64,000 bases of DNA from Monosporascus cannonballus (taxonomy: Eukaryota > Ascomycota > Sordariomycetes > Xylariales). The DNA lies in NCBI GenBank assembly GCA_004154925.1, contig QJNS01000044.1:124001-188000 (forward strand), read 5' to 3'. The position numbers and the translations under genes are program-made. Each line of letters begins with the position of its first letter. The first letter of the stretch is position 1. The notes beneath the pieces were generated by a model. That model did no database searches, had not been told where the DNA came from, and saw only the letters and a program-made list of their open reading frames with translations. Shown piece after piece: positions 35,801-47,680 of the stretch.

Positions 35801-38120
35801 TTTTTTTATATTTTATTTCTTTATGTAATAAGGTTTTTGTCGTATCCTTATATTCGCATTCGTCGCCATTACTGATTAATTGTTGAGATTTTAAATTCCT
35901 TTTTTCATCCGTTAATAGGGTATAAGGTAAATTTTATTTGGCCAGTTTTTTTATTAATTAAGATTCCGTATTAGCGTATTTATGGTAATCCTAAGATTAT
36001 ATTGTAGTTCTTGAATAGAACGATATCGAAATTAACTATCTGGTATCGTTTTTCGACACAAATCTTAATGTAATTAATTTCGCATATGACTTTTCCGTTA
36101 TCGTAGACGAATTCCTGATTTTCAGTATTTGTTACTATATAAGATTTTAATTTATATTTTTATAGCAGTTTAAGCATATTAATTATATCCGGTGTAATAT
36201 AATTCTTATTTAAAGCTCCGTAATTTACTATTGCAGTATATAAATGCGTTCTAATTTGTATTTTCAAAGTGATAAACTTATGAACGTTTTTTATCGTCGC
36301 GTTTAAAGCACTTTTCGGGAATTTCTTTTAATTTCTTTAGGTTTCGTTATTCTGCGGCCTTTTTATAAATAACTTTTTTTTAACTTTTATTCGAATTTAT
36401 CGAACCCTATTTAGGTTTTTTCGTTTAACGCATTAAGTTGTTATATTTATTGTTATTGTTGACGTATAATCTTTTCGAATCGTATAAATTATTTTTAATC
36501 TTTTTATAATATTTTCCTTATCGAATAAATCGTTTCTTTATGTTTACGATTATATCTTATTATACGTTATCTTAATTATCGTTTTAAAGATCTTTTAGAA
36601 ATTAACGTATTTTTTCCTTAATAAATTTCTTTTTATGAATGTTTATAAAAAATATTAATTGAAAATAAAAATCCGTTGTATTTTTTTGGCAATGTTTTTT
36701 TATTATATGCTGGATCAATTTTTTTTCCGTTTAGTAATTATATTATTCATAATAACAAAAAAGGTTTTTTTACGACCACTGCTTTCCGTCAGACTAATTT
36801 TCTGTTTCGGCCAGCTATTGCCTATTTCCTGGGGTGATGGTTCGAAAATGTCGATATTATTGCTTATTATTTTTATTATCTCCCGCAAGGTTTAGGTAAT
36901 CGAATTTTTCGTAATATATATCGGTAATTCGTTTGTGGATTTATTATTTCCATTTCTCGTAATCGGGATATTCTTGTCGTCGACAGCATATAGCATATAT
37001 TTTGCCGTATTGATTAGGGATTCCAGAATAGATTTTTTTTTGTCCAGTTTTAATATTTACGTAATTATCCTTATAATATTTCTTCCTATGTTTATAATAT
37101 TTACTAGGTTAATTTTCTGGCTTTTCGCATTTTTCGTTAAACTTTGTGCTATAAGAGACCTGGTATAAATTTAAGCTAAATTATATTAATAAATTTAATT
37201 TCGTCTTTTTGATTTTTTTCAAGTTATTTCTTAAATATTAGTTTCCAGTTATTTTAACGAGGCTTTATAGGTATTTTATATTATAATGCTTTATGTCCCA
37301 TTTTCTTCATAATTATAGCATTTAATTTAATCCCAGTTTTTTTATACGTAATTTCTAATTCCATAAGTTTTAGTTCTATGCCGTAAAAAATATTGTTAAG
37401 TCGGAAAACGCTGGTATTAGCTATATATCGGGGTTTGTTATTACTTTTTCTTTTGATACCTTTAATATGCTATATGTATTATCAATCGTTAATTCTAACC
37501 GCTATAACGATATAATCCGATAAATAATTAGGCCGATTAAGTTTAAAAAACCTTTTTTGAATTTTTTTTCAGGCCGTCGAAAAACTTAGCCATTAATATT
37601 TTTTATCCCCAGTTTAACTTAGGGGCTAATTAAACCAGCGTACTGCCGTAACTGGATATTAATCCCTTTTGTCGTAATTGCTAGATTTACATTTCGGTTT
37701 TTATTTTTTATTTATTATTCCGAAAACCTTTATTAATATTTGTTCAAATTATTCGTAATCGCTATAAATTCGTATTATTTTGGGGTTTCGTTTTTTAATT
37801 AATAATGTAACGTATTTCCTTATAACGGGCTTAAATCAAATAATCGTATTTTTGGTAAATCATTTAATTATAAATTTGATTCGTATTATAATAGTAATAA
37901 GTCGAATTAAAAAGTACCTAAATTAAGTTTGGTATTAAATCATAAAATAATTATAATTTAGTTAAGGTTTTGTCAAAAACTTCTAATTTAGGAAATTTAA
38001 AACCTTTTTTTAATTTCTTAATAAAATTTAGCTAAATAACTTAATTCGTTTGAAAAGATTTTTTAATTTCGGAAACCTTTCTTTTTTTAAGTTTTTCGTA
38101 AACGGCTTAAAAAGATATTA
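32876..38120 (-). pseudogene. Gag-pol-chromodomain relic of the minus-strand element
   Basis: Read on the minus strand: gag near 37500-38120, the zinc-knuckle equivalent near 37290-37330, the gag-protease linker around 36650-37170, reverse transcriptase with the intact active site CYLDD (35113-35124 encodes Y-L-D-D, then TFIFS), the FFGF-type block just downstream, RNase H near 34500-34800, integrase about 33300-34450, and the chromodomain at about 32876-33020. Stops occur throughout. Two open frames on the opposite strand (36659-36895 and 36935-37168) are antisense to the linker and were not called. Confidence 0.7.
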
Positions 38121-38353
38121 TAAGATTATTATTATCTTTTTTAAATTGAAAAATGCCTTTATTTATAATATCTAATTGTCGAAGAATATTTTTGCAAAAA
38201 AGGCGAAATTTCTTTTTTTTTTCTCGGATTCTATTTTAATATCTGAATAATTAAAAACCTGGTAAATAGGTTATTTTGCCTGCTTATTAGTAAATGTGAT
38301 ATCGGCAATATTGCTTAAAACTTAATAATATTATTAAATAAAAATTTATAAGG

Positions 38354-38657
38354 TATAACGAATTAAAAGATTTAAGTAATTATTAAATCTTAATCGTACA
38401 AATTTATAATAATAGAAATATCGTAAGAATTTAGATAATAAATATATATATCCTTATTATGGCTTAAAGTGTTTAAACGGTTTAAACCTTTAAGCCCATT
38501 AATCCTTTTAAGCTTTTTTGCTGGCTTAAGGGGCTTAAAATACTTGTCACCTTGAAACCTTTGAGCCGGTTACGTGACTTCTCGGCGGTGGTCGGGGCTT
38601 TATCTTTTTCGTGGGCCCGACCGTCCGCAAGGAAGCCAAGACCGTTAGGTCATAACA
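38354..38657 (-). repeat. 5' LTR of the minus-strand element (internally deleted)
   Basis: Ends GTTAGGTCATAACA. The outer part keeps high C and G content, while its tail is heavily mutated. About 95 bp between ATAATAAATA and ATATATATCC are missing relative to 31862-32260. Confidence 0.8.
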
Positions 38658-38823
38658 CGATACTTCTGCCAACATAAACCCGTACGACTAAGATTTAATA
38701 GTTGGTTAAACCCCTTAGCCGTCACCCTCTGAAAACGATTATAATAAGAAAAGCTAAAAATCTAAGTGTGTTAGATTATGTAAAATGTTATTTAGGAGAA
38801 TTAAAATATTTATCGTAATTTTA

Positions 38824-39219
38824 TGTTATAACCTAATAGTTTTGGCTTTCTTGAGAACGGTTGGGCCTACGAAGAAGACAAATACCGACCACCGCCAAGA
38901 TGTTACTTGACCAGCTCAAAGGCCTTAAGGTGCTAAATATCTTAAACCCCTTAAGCCGGTAAAGGAGTTTAAAAGGCTTAACGGGCTTAAGGGTTTAAGC
39001 TGCTTAAGTACCTAAAGCTAAAATAAAAATATATATATTTATTACTTTATAATTTAAACAATTTTAATTTACTATATAATATTATTACTTAAAATATTTT
39101 TATCATTATAAGACATAATACATTTATTAAATAAATTCTTTAAACTTGTATAATATTTTTATTAATATAAATTTATATAATTATAATTTAAGAATTAATT
39201 AATTTTTTTCGTCGTTATA
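38824..39219 (+). repeat. 5' LTR of the plus-strand element
   Basis: Starts TGTTATAACCTAATAG. The first half retains CG-containing blocks (CGACCACCGCCAAGATG) while the second half is almost pure A/T, so mutation is uneven along the LTR. Confidence 0.88.
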
Positions 39220-39911
39220 TATTATAAATTTTTATTCAATAATATTATTAGCTTTTCAGCAATGTTATCAATATTGTATTTATTAGTAAAAAATTCGAAC
39301 AACTTATTTATTAAGTTTTTAATTATCCGGATATTGAAATAAAATCTCAAAAAAACCCTTGCTTTTTTCGAGAAACAGTTTTTCGATATCTGGAGGCCAT
39401 AAATAAACGTATTTTTTAACTTAAAAAATAATAATAATCTTACGACGTTTCTTTAAGCCGCTTATAAAAAGCTTAAAGAAAAAGAAAGTTCCCGAAACCA
39501 AGAAATCTTTTCGAATAAATTAAGTTATTTAATTAAATTCTATTAAGAAATTAAGAAAGGTTTTTAGGTTTTTTAAACCAGAACTTTTTAACGGAATGTT
39601 AATTAAGTTATAATTATTTTTAATTTAATATTAAACATATTTTAAGTATTTTCTTACCCGACTTATTTTATTTATTATTCAAATAAAATTTATAATGGAA
39701 GAACTTATTAGAAATATAATTACTTAATTTAGGCCCGTTATAAGAAAATACGTTATTTTATTAGTTAAAAAACAAAACCCAAAAATAGTAAAAATTCATA
39801 GCGATTACGAATAATTTGAGTTAATATTAATAAAAGCTTTCGGCATAATAAACGAAAAAATAAAAGCCGAAATATAGACTTAATAGTTACGATAAATGGG
39901 ATCTATATCCA

Positions 39912-40263
39912 TGTTACGACTCAACCCAAAATCGGTCTCGAAAACGGTCGGACCCACATAGGAGGGTTACGTAATTTGGATCTCTCTTGGTAACAAGATC
40001 CAAATAAATCCAATGGCATTAGATCTATGGCAATATCAGAATCTAATAGAAATCCAATTAATTCAGAAGGGATATATACGTTTATTATTTCCATAGTTTA
40101 AATAGCACCAGCTTGCAATACAATATCGTTACCCAAGGCACCCTTGGAATTACGAGACGTAACACGATTACTGTATTTATAGCTCTGATTCCCACGATAC
40201 TTCTACAAACATAAACCCGTACAACTAAGGTTTAATAATTGGTTAAACCCCCTAGCCGTCACA
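39912..40263 (+). repeat. Solo LTR with exact target duplication
   Basis: 352 bp, starts TGTTACGACTCAACCC and ends TAGCCGTCACA, flanked by ATCCA at 39907-39911 and 40264-40268. There is no internal element sequence. It has little RIP: blocks such as CCCAAGGCACCCTTGG and GATTCCCACGATACTTCT remain. The middle module has repeated GATCCAAAT/AATCCAAT-like words. Confidence 0.92.
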
Positions 40264-43200
40264 ATCCAGTTACGGCAGTACGTTAGTTCAGTTAGTACTT
40301 AAGTTACATTGGAAATAAAAAATATTAATGGCTAAATTTTTTACCGGCCTGAAAAAAAAATGCAAAAAAACTTTTTTTTAAGTCCGATTAGCCTAATTAT
40401 TTGTCGGATTATATCGTGATAGCAGTTAAGATTGGTAATCGATAATACGTATGGCGTATTCGAGATACCAAAAGAAAAAATAATAGTAAATCCCGATATA
40501 TGGCTAATATCAGCGTTTTTTAACGTAATAATATTTCTTATAGCATAGAAGTAGGACTTATGGAACTAGGAGTTATTTATAGGAAAAATTAGGGCCAGAC
40601 CATATAGTATAATTGTAATAAGACAGGACATAAAGCAGTATAGTATAAAGCACTTACAAAGCCCCGTTAAAATAACTGGAAACCTAAATTTAAAGGATAA
40701 TCTAAAAAAATACAAAAAAGGAGGCAAATTTATTAATATAATTTACCCTAAATATATATTAGGTCCCTTGTAGCGAAATATCCAATAAAGAATAGAAAAA
40801 GTCAAAAAGCTAGCTTAGTAAATATTATAAGCATAATAAGAAATATTATAAGAATAATTAGGCGAATACCAGGATTAAATAAAAGAAGTTTATCCCCAAA
40901 CTCCCGATTAATATGGCAAAACATATGCCATATATTATTAACGACGAAAATATTCCGATTACGAAAAATGAAAATAATATATTTACGAATAGATTATATA
41001 TATATATTATAAAGAATTCCATTTTTAACTCTAGCAGAGATAATAAGAACGATAAATAATGGTATCGACATTTTAGATTTATAATATTAAGAATTATTTA
41101 ATAATAGGCCGAAATAAAAAATTGGCCCGAAACAAAGCAATAGCTGTAACAATTTCTTTTTTATTATTATTAATAATATAATTCTTAAACGGAAAAGGAA
41201 TTAATTTAGCGTGTATTGGAAAATATTGTTAGAAAATTATTATAGATTTTTATTTTCAATTAATATTCATTAGGGATCTTTACGAAAACAAACTGTAACA
41301 AAATTAAGAATAATTAATATAACTTAAAAAGAAGTACGCCGGGAATAATAATAAATATAGTGACTTAACGTAATAAACGTGGAAATATAAATAGAGTTTA
41401 ATAAATTCGAAACACAATTAAAAGAAAAAGGTTATTTATAAAAAACCGTAAGATAACGAAGTTTAGAAAAGTTAAGATGAATTTTGAGAAAAGGTTTTAA
41501 ATATAACAATAAAAGCCGTTAATAGCTTTATTATTTTAGATATATAAATCGGAACGTATTGGTACATTGTAATAATGAATTACGGAACTTTGGAGAGAAT
41601 TATATTATACCAGATATAAGTTAAAACCTTATATAACGATAAATACCGAAAGTTAGGAATTCGCTTACGATAACGGAAAAGTTATGCGTAAAATTAATTA
41701 TTTTGACATTTTTATTTAACGATAATATTAAATAGTTAATTTCGATATCGTTTTATTTAGAAATTGTGATATGATCTTAGAATTATTATGGATACGCCAA
41801 TATGGAATATTGATTAATGGCGGGATTAGTTTAATAAGGTTTATTTTATATTTTATTAATAAAATTAAAAAATTAACATTCTAAATTTTAATTAATAGTA
41901 ACGATAAATATAAGCATAAGGACACGATAAAAACCGTATTACTTAAAGGGATAAAATATATAAAAAAACGGCTTTCAAAAAAGAATATAACGTATCGTTA
42001 TTATTATTAAAGTAATATTAAAGTAATTAAATAACGATTTAAGATAATAGCTCTAAAAATCAGAAAATTTATTTAGTATATTACTATATTATTATAAATA
42101 CGAATAACTTTTTAGAAAAACGCTTAATACAAAGTTATCAGAATATTACGAATAGGATTATGAAATAATTCTTAAAAAGGGTTTTCGACGAAGTTTTCTC
42201 TTATTTATAACTTTAACGGAAACGAATTATGTACGTTTAAAGAATATCTAGAAAATCCGTTATAAAAAGAATGGGTTCGACTTGTGAAATGATTAATAAG
42301 ATATCCTATATTTTTCGTACCTAAGAAAAATGAGAAATTAAGATTTGTAGTTAATTATCGATAATTAAATAATATTATTATTAATGATCGAATGTTATTA
42401 TTCTTAATTACGGAAAAAAAGACCGATTTTGCGCAGCAAATAATTTATAAAATTTGATCTTAAAAATAGATATAACTTTGTCAAAATCAGAAAAGAAAAT
42501 AAATAGAAAATAACTTTTAAAACAAAATATAGATTATTTAAGTATTCGGTTATGTTAATAGGATTTACGAACCTATTAGCAACTTTTTAACGCATGGTAA
42601 ATTATGTATTACAAAAATATCTTAATATTTTTGTTATTTATTATCTTGACGATATTTTTATTTTTTTTAAAAAAAAGGTTTACCTAAAATACGTTCCTAA
42701 GGCTTTTTAGGTTTTAAAGGACATGAGGTTATTTATTAATAAAAATATTTATTTCATAAATCAAAATTAAAATATTTAAAACATATTATTATTTTAGGAT
42801 ATATTAAGATAAACTTTAAAAAATCGTTATAATTATAAAATAATAAACGCTAATAACGGTTAAACAAGTAGAAGTATTTTTCGGATTTATTATTTATTCT
42901 AGGAAATTTATTCGAAATTTTAATAAAATAATTATATCTTTAACAAATTTTATAAAAAAGGAAAAATATTTAAATAACTGCTTAATACGGAAAAAACAAT
43001 TTAAAATATTAGAAATACAATTATTAACAAATTAATAGTAATTATGTATAATTTAAACCGCCATATTAAATCAAAAACTGATATTCCGGATTATATATTA
43101 AACGTAATAAGTAAATAATATAATAATGAAGGCAAATTATACCTTATTATATTCTTTTCGCATAAATTAAAAGGAACTATATTTAATTACGGTATTCCAA

Positions 43201-44140
43201 ATAAGGAATTTATAATTATTATTATAGCATCTCGACAATTTAGGTATTTTCTAAAGAGAAATTTATACCCAATTAAGGTTTATACGGATTATTAAAATCT
43301 TACCCGATTTACCACAAGCAGAAAATTTATAAAACGATAATTTGGTTACGAGGAAAAATTAGCAAACTTTACCTTCATTAATATCCAGAAGAGAAACTTA
43401 CAAAATATTAACATAAATACTTTAAGTAAATAATCAAACTTTGAAAGGAAATCAATCCAAATTAACTATATAATTTATAATATTATTATAGAAACCTATT
43501 TACGTTTATAACAAATCACGATAGTTAGGGCAATATCCTTTGATATATATCAGAAAATCTAATAATATAATAACGGTTTTTTTAAATAAATAAAAAAATA
43601 AAAAAAATATAAATTCCAGAAAAATACCAGAAAGATCTCGAACGAAATATATACAAATATTAATTATACGGATATCCAGGAGTTTATAAAACCTTAAAAC
43701 GGCTTTAACGTACGTATTCCTCTTCTAACATAAAATATACGGTAAAGGAAATCATACGGCAATACAATATTTGCGCCAAAATAAAGATTTAACGACATAA
43801 ATTATCCGGAAAATTACAGCTATAACTAGTTATAAAACGACCATAAGATTTAGTTATATTCGATTTTATTAATAAGTTTCTCTAATTATAAAATCAAATT
43901 ACAAATATATATTACCATAGCATTTTTGTAATTATAGATCGAGATTCAAAGTTTTCTTATTTTTTACCATACTATAAAAATATGAACGCCAAATAAATAA
44001 TATATATTTTTAATATATACGGATTATTAATAAAAGTTATTTCAAATAAAAAATCGATATTCGTATTTAAATTTTGGCAAAGCCTTATAAGTTAAATTGG
44101 CCTAAATCTCAAATTATTTAACGTGTTCAAACTTTCCACA

Positions 44141-44240
44141 AATAAATAAATAAAACGAATAAATAAATAAAACAAATAAATAAATAAAATAAATAAATAA
44201 ATAAAATAAATAAATAAATAAAATAAATAAATAAATAAAA
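44141..44240 (+). repeat. 17-bp A/T tandem repeat
   Basis: About six copies of AAATAAATAAATAAAAY. The equivalent places in the other elements have only one or two copies, so this expanded after RIP or by slippage. Confidence 0.75.
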
Positions 44241-45564
44241 CCAATAAATGAAATTTTAAATATTTACTTTCGATATTTTATTAGTTATAAATAAAATAAT
44301 TGGATTAAAAGATTAACAATTACGTAATTAACTTATAATACATATTATTATAAAAATATCAAAATAATATTAACAAACGTAAATTTTGTCTTTATTTTAA
44401 ACGTTTATAAAACAAATACGTAACGACGGTTTATTTAATATTAAAATTATTTTTACCTTAAATCAGTTATAATAATTATATCAGCAAATAAACATAAAAT
44501 TAAAATTCGTACAAAACATAATAAACAAACATTATAGCCAAAAAAAATTAAAAAGAATAACTTTCGAAAAAAGAAATTTTTCCTCCTTGAAAATAATATT
44601 TAAACAAAATAATCTAATAAAGAATTCGATTTTAAATATATGGGTTTATGGAAAATTAATAAGAATATTTCTAAAAATAATTATTAATTGGAATTTCTAT
44701 CAAAAATTAAATTTTATTCAATTCTTTACGTTTCCTTTTTCGAGATAATAACTAATATAATTAAAATATATATAGAATAAAGTAATATAAAAATAAAAAA
44801 CAAATAAGTATATAAGGTGGAAGAAATCCTTAATATACGAAAGTAAAACGGATTTACTTAATATTTAATTAAGTACAAAAAGTGCCCGGATTCCGAAAAT
44901 ACCTGGAAATCTGCTAAAAATCTTTTTGGCGCTTAACGCCGATAAAAAAATTTTCATTAATAATAATAAACGTATCCCAGTTAACAGCGGACGAATTAAT
45001 AGCCGAGATGTCGGGCCAGTAGGCCGTAACCTATATTAACATAATAGTTATGACGGCAGCCTTTAATTGCTATTATTTTTTTAAACATTTAAATTTCTTT
45101 ATGGCCTTCGTACCTTTAATTCTTTAACAAAATATCTTAATGCCATATTAACGGAACAGCCCCTTTTATTTTTCAAACCATCCCATTTATTGGCCGCCAT
45201 TCGTAATATTTCGCAAATTTATTTTTTTTTATGTTTTAAACGATATATTTTATTTAGGAATTTTTGATGTTTAATTTTTAGAGTGCCAAATATATTATAA
45301 GAATTATCATAATAAATATAATGCGTATATTTTAAAAAACGCCAAATAATTATGCATTTTGTACCGTTTTTTTATAACGAAAATAAAAAAATATATTAAA
45401 ACCAAAACGTTAAATACATTTTAAAAAATAAAAGTATTAATATGTTTACGTAAACGGGATTTTTTAATACAACCCAAAATATTAAATATAAAAAATTACT
45501 TATTAAAATTAACAAATAAACAAATTAATTTTTAAAAATAAAGATTTTAAAAAAGGAGAAATCG

Positions 45565-45960
45565 TATTATAACTTAACGGTCTTAGCTTTCTTAAGGATA
45601 ATTGGGCCTACGAAAAAGATAAATACTAATTACCGCCAAGATATTACGTAACCAGTTCAAAAGTTTCAAAGTGTCAAATACTTTAAGCCCCTTAAGCCGG
45701 TAAAAAAGCTCAAAGAGCTTAACGGGCTTAAGGATTTAAACCGTTTAAGCACTTTAAGACATAATAAGCATATATCCATTCATTAATTTTATAATTTACA
45801 CAGCTTTAGCTTATAATATATTATCGTTACCTAAGGTACTTTTGATATTACGAGACGTAATACGATTACTAGATTTTTACTTAGATTCCCACGATATTCC
45901 TGCAAAGATACACTCGTACGACTAAGGTTTAATAGTTGGTTAAACCCCTTAGCCATCACA
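45565..45960 (+). repeat. 3' LTR of the plus-strand element
   Basis: Starts TATTATAACTTAACGG after the purine tract AAAAAAGGAGAAATCG, ends TTAGCCATCACA, then TTTTA. Confidence 0.9.
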
Positions 45961-46444
45961 TTTTATAATATAGGTTTAGAAAAATTAGAATATTTATTTT
46001 AATCTAGTATTAGATGTATATATTTCTTATAATTTAGGCTTGAACACTATTAACCTGTAATATAAGTTTACTATTTAAAATATCTTTTAGTATTAAAAAC
46101 GATATGAATTTTTTCGTTATTCAATTTTAATTGTATTTTGCTATTATAAACCTGTAGAATTTTACTTTAATAATTACTTAAAATTTTTTTTCATAATATA
46201 TTACAAAGTTTTATTTAATTGAATCGCTTAATTTTAAATATTATCCTTTTAATTAAAATATCGATTAAGGTTTCAAATATTGTTACATAGTAACTCTAAC
46301 TTAAAATTTAGAAGTTAAATATTTAAATCTATTACTACGACTTAACTGTGACGGCTAGGATAATTAACCAACTATTAAATCTAAGTCGTTCGGGTTTATG
46401 TTAGCAAAGTATTCTGAGAATTTAAGTAATAAGGTACTGGTTAC

Positions 46445-46797
46445 TGTGACGGCTAGACAGTTTAACCAACTATTAAATCTTAGTCGTACGGGTTTTTGTT
46501 GGCAGGAGTATCGTGGGAATCTGAGCAATACATACAGTAATCGTATTACGTCTCGTAATACCAGGAGTGCCTTGGATAACGATATTATATTGAAAATTAA
46601 AGCTATTTAAATTATGGAAATAATAAACGTATATATCTTGATCCGGCTTACTGGCTTACTATCAATAAATTGGTAATTCGACTTACTAACTTATTTCTAA
46701 TAAGTTAATAATTTATTACGTAACATACCTTACCGCATACTTATAATTAGGTTATAATAAACCGTTGCTAAAAACCGTAGCTTGCTAGGTTATAATA
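46445..46797 (-). repeat. 3' LTR of the composite
   Basis: Plus-strand reading TGTGACGGCTAGACAG... to TTGCTAGGTTATAATA, 353 bp. It is little mutated in its first half (GGCAGGAGTATCGTGGGAAT). Contains paired AACTTATT/AATAAGTT short palindromes near 46690-46715. Confidence 0.85.
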
Positions 46798-47401
46798 CGA
46801 TCTCCTTATTTTACAAATTCTGTTCTTAAAAATTTTCTTTTTTTTTCGGTAAGCTTTTGACATCTATTTAATATGTCTTCCGGTATATCTAAACGTTGTT
46901 CCTGCAAATCCGAATCACAACTTACCTTAGTTAATTGAATTGAACTTAACGGTATCGACGTAATAACTTATTTATTTTATTTTTCTTGGTACCTTAGTTG
47001 CCTAATAATAAACGAGGTTTCCCGTCATAAAAAATGTATTCGCGGAGGCCGTTTATATGACCGAATAAAAATCTCTATTTTTATAATTAATGGTTATATC
47101 GCAAAGTCAAAAAAATTAAAAGAAAAAAAGCTAACAGTCGAAAAACCTTTATCCGAAACTTTTGCGCGTTTTTCGCGTATACGTCGTTAACGCTAAGATT
47201 ATTAATCCCAAAGTGCAAAACTTATTAATCGTGCTTTTTAATCCTTGAACGATTCCAACAACCTTACGTAATTAAAGTCAGAATTTGTAATCGAAATATA
47301 GGCTTTAAAAAAGGTGGACGTTATTAATTAAAATACAGTAAAACAAAGGTTTTCCTCCTTAGATCTTATAAACTGGAATATTATTATTTTAGGTAATTCC
47401 G

Positions 47402-47680
47402 TTATAGCTGATGAAAGACTTTTAACAGGCGTAAGGCGCTAATAAGATTCTTGGCAGGTTCCCAGGTATTTTCGAAGTCTAGGTGCTTTTTATACTTAAT
47501 TAGATACTGGATAAGTTCGTTTTGTTTTCGCATATTAAAAGTTTTCTCCACCTCGTATGCGTGTTCGTTTTCCATTTCTATATACCCTTTTACCGTATGC
47601 ATTTTTATTATATTTATTGTTAATTCGAATAAAGAAGCGTAAAAAGTTAATTGGAGTTTAATTTTTAATAGCAACACCAA
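47402..47680 (-). pseudogene. Chromodomain open frame, best-preserved C-terminal pol piece
   Basis: 92 residues. The second half reads AYEVEKTFNMRKQNELIQ, then YLIKYKKHLDFENTWEP and AKNLISALRLLKVFHQL. This is a full chromodomain (three strands and the C-terminal helix) as found at the end of fungal Gypsy integrases. The family's aromatic residue in the second strand (normally YLVKWKGY) is Tyr instead of Trp. Upstream integrase sequence is degraded, so the frame is a relic and not an independent gene. Confidence 0.8.

Larger units (their letters stand above)
31862..38657 (-). mobile_element. Complete minus-strand Ty3/Gypsy chromovirus
   Basis: LTRs 31862-32260 (3') and 38354-38657 (5'), flanks CGAAA (31857-31861) and CGATA (38658-38662), a target duplication with one difference. 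It sits inside the LTR of the previous entry, whose sequence continues across (CCCACGA / CGATACTTC). Total 6796 bp. The 5' LTR has lost about 95 bp relative to the 3' one. Confidence 0.85.
31557..38724 (+). repeat. Interrupted LTR inserted in the older LTR
   Basis: The first part is 31557-31861 (starts TGTTATAACCTGACAGG, runs to GATTCCCACGA) and the second 38658-38724 (CGATACTTCTGCC...TTAGCCGTCA). About 367 bp after removing the minus element between them. It carries no internal Gypsy sequence of its own, so it was a solo LTR when hit. Its outer flanks (CCTTCA, CCCTC) are only an imperfect target duplication. Confidence 0.7.
39250..44955 (+). pseudogene. Gag-pol-chromodomain relic of the plus-strand element
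   Basis: Gag (39250-40640, split by the solo LTR) includes a zinc-knuckle remnant near 40600-40645 with GHKAV. The linker at about 40910-40980 reads MAKHMPYIINDENIPI. The RT active site at 42642-42653 reads YLDD with both aspartates kept. The Gypsy block FGFIIYSRKFIRNF is at about 42880-42920. The integrase zinc finger lies near 43740-43820. An A/T 17-bp repeat tract at 44141-44240 lies between integrase and chromodomain. Chromodomain remnants at about 44818-44955 (ILNIRK...KCPDSENTW). Many stop codons. Confidence 0.75.
38824..45960 (+). mobile_element. Complete plus-strand Ty3/Gypsy chromovirus
   Basis: LTRs of identical length (396 bp) at 38824-39219 and 45565-45960, with the exact target duplication TTTTA (38819-38823 and 45961-45965). 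It interrupts the older LTR (31528...46195). It contains a solo LTR at 39912-40263. Without that it is 6780 bp, like the other complete copies. Confidence 0.92.
31528..46346 (+). mobile_element. Oldest Gypsy element of the right-hand nest: 5' LTR in three pieces plus start of its leader
   Basis: The 5' LTR is recovered as 31528-31556 (TGTTACAACG...GTTGCAGCC), 38725-38823 (CTCTGAAAACGATTATAATA aligns with CTCGGGAAACGGTCGCAACA at 31582-31601) and 45966-46195 (shared LTR tail ending TCATA). The leader 46196-46346 aligns with that of the other plus-strand elements (for example 12166 onward) and is cut at 46347 by a minus-strand element. The rest is not in the window. Confidence 0.65.

Noticed and set aside
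36659..37168. Two long plus-strand open frames with hydrophobic, membrane-like translations (also 18207-18488 and 54261-54476 in sibling copies)
   Set aside because: They are antisense to the gag-protease linker of Gypsy copies and share the same pattern because the elements are related. They lack any known domain.
46347..46797. Tandem duplication of an LTR start (TGTGACGGCTAG twice, 98 bp apart)
   Set aside because: Not a tandem duplication: the first copy is the left piece of an older LTR that resumes at 56065 after GTTAC.
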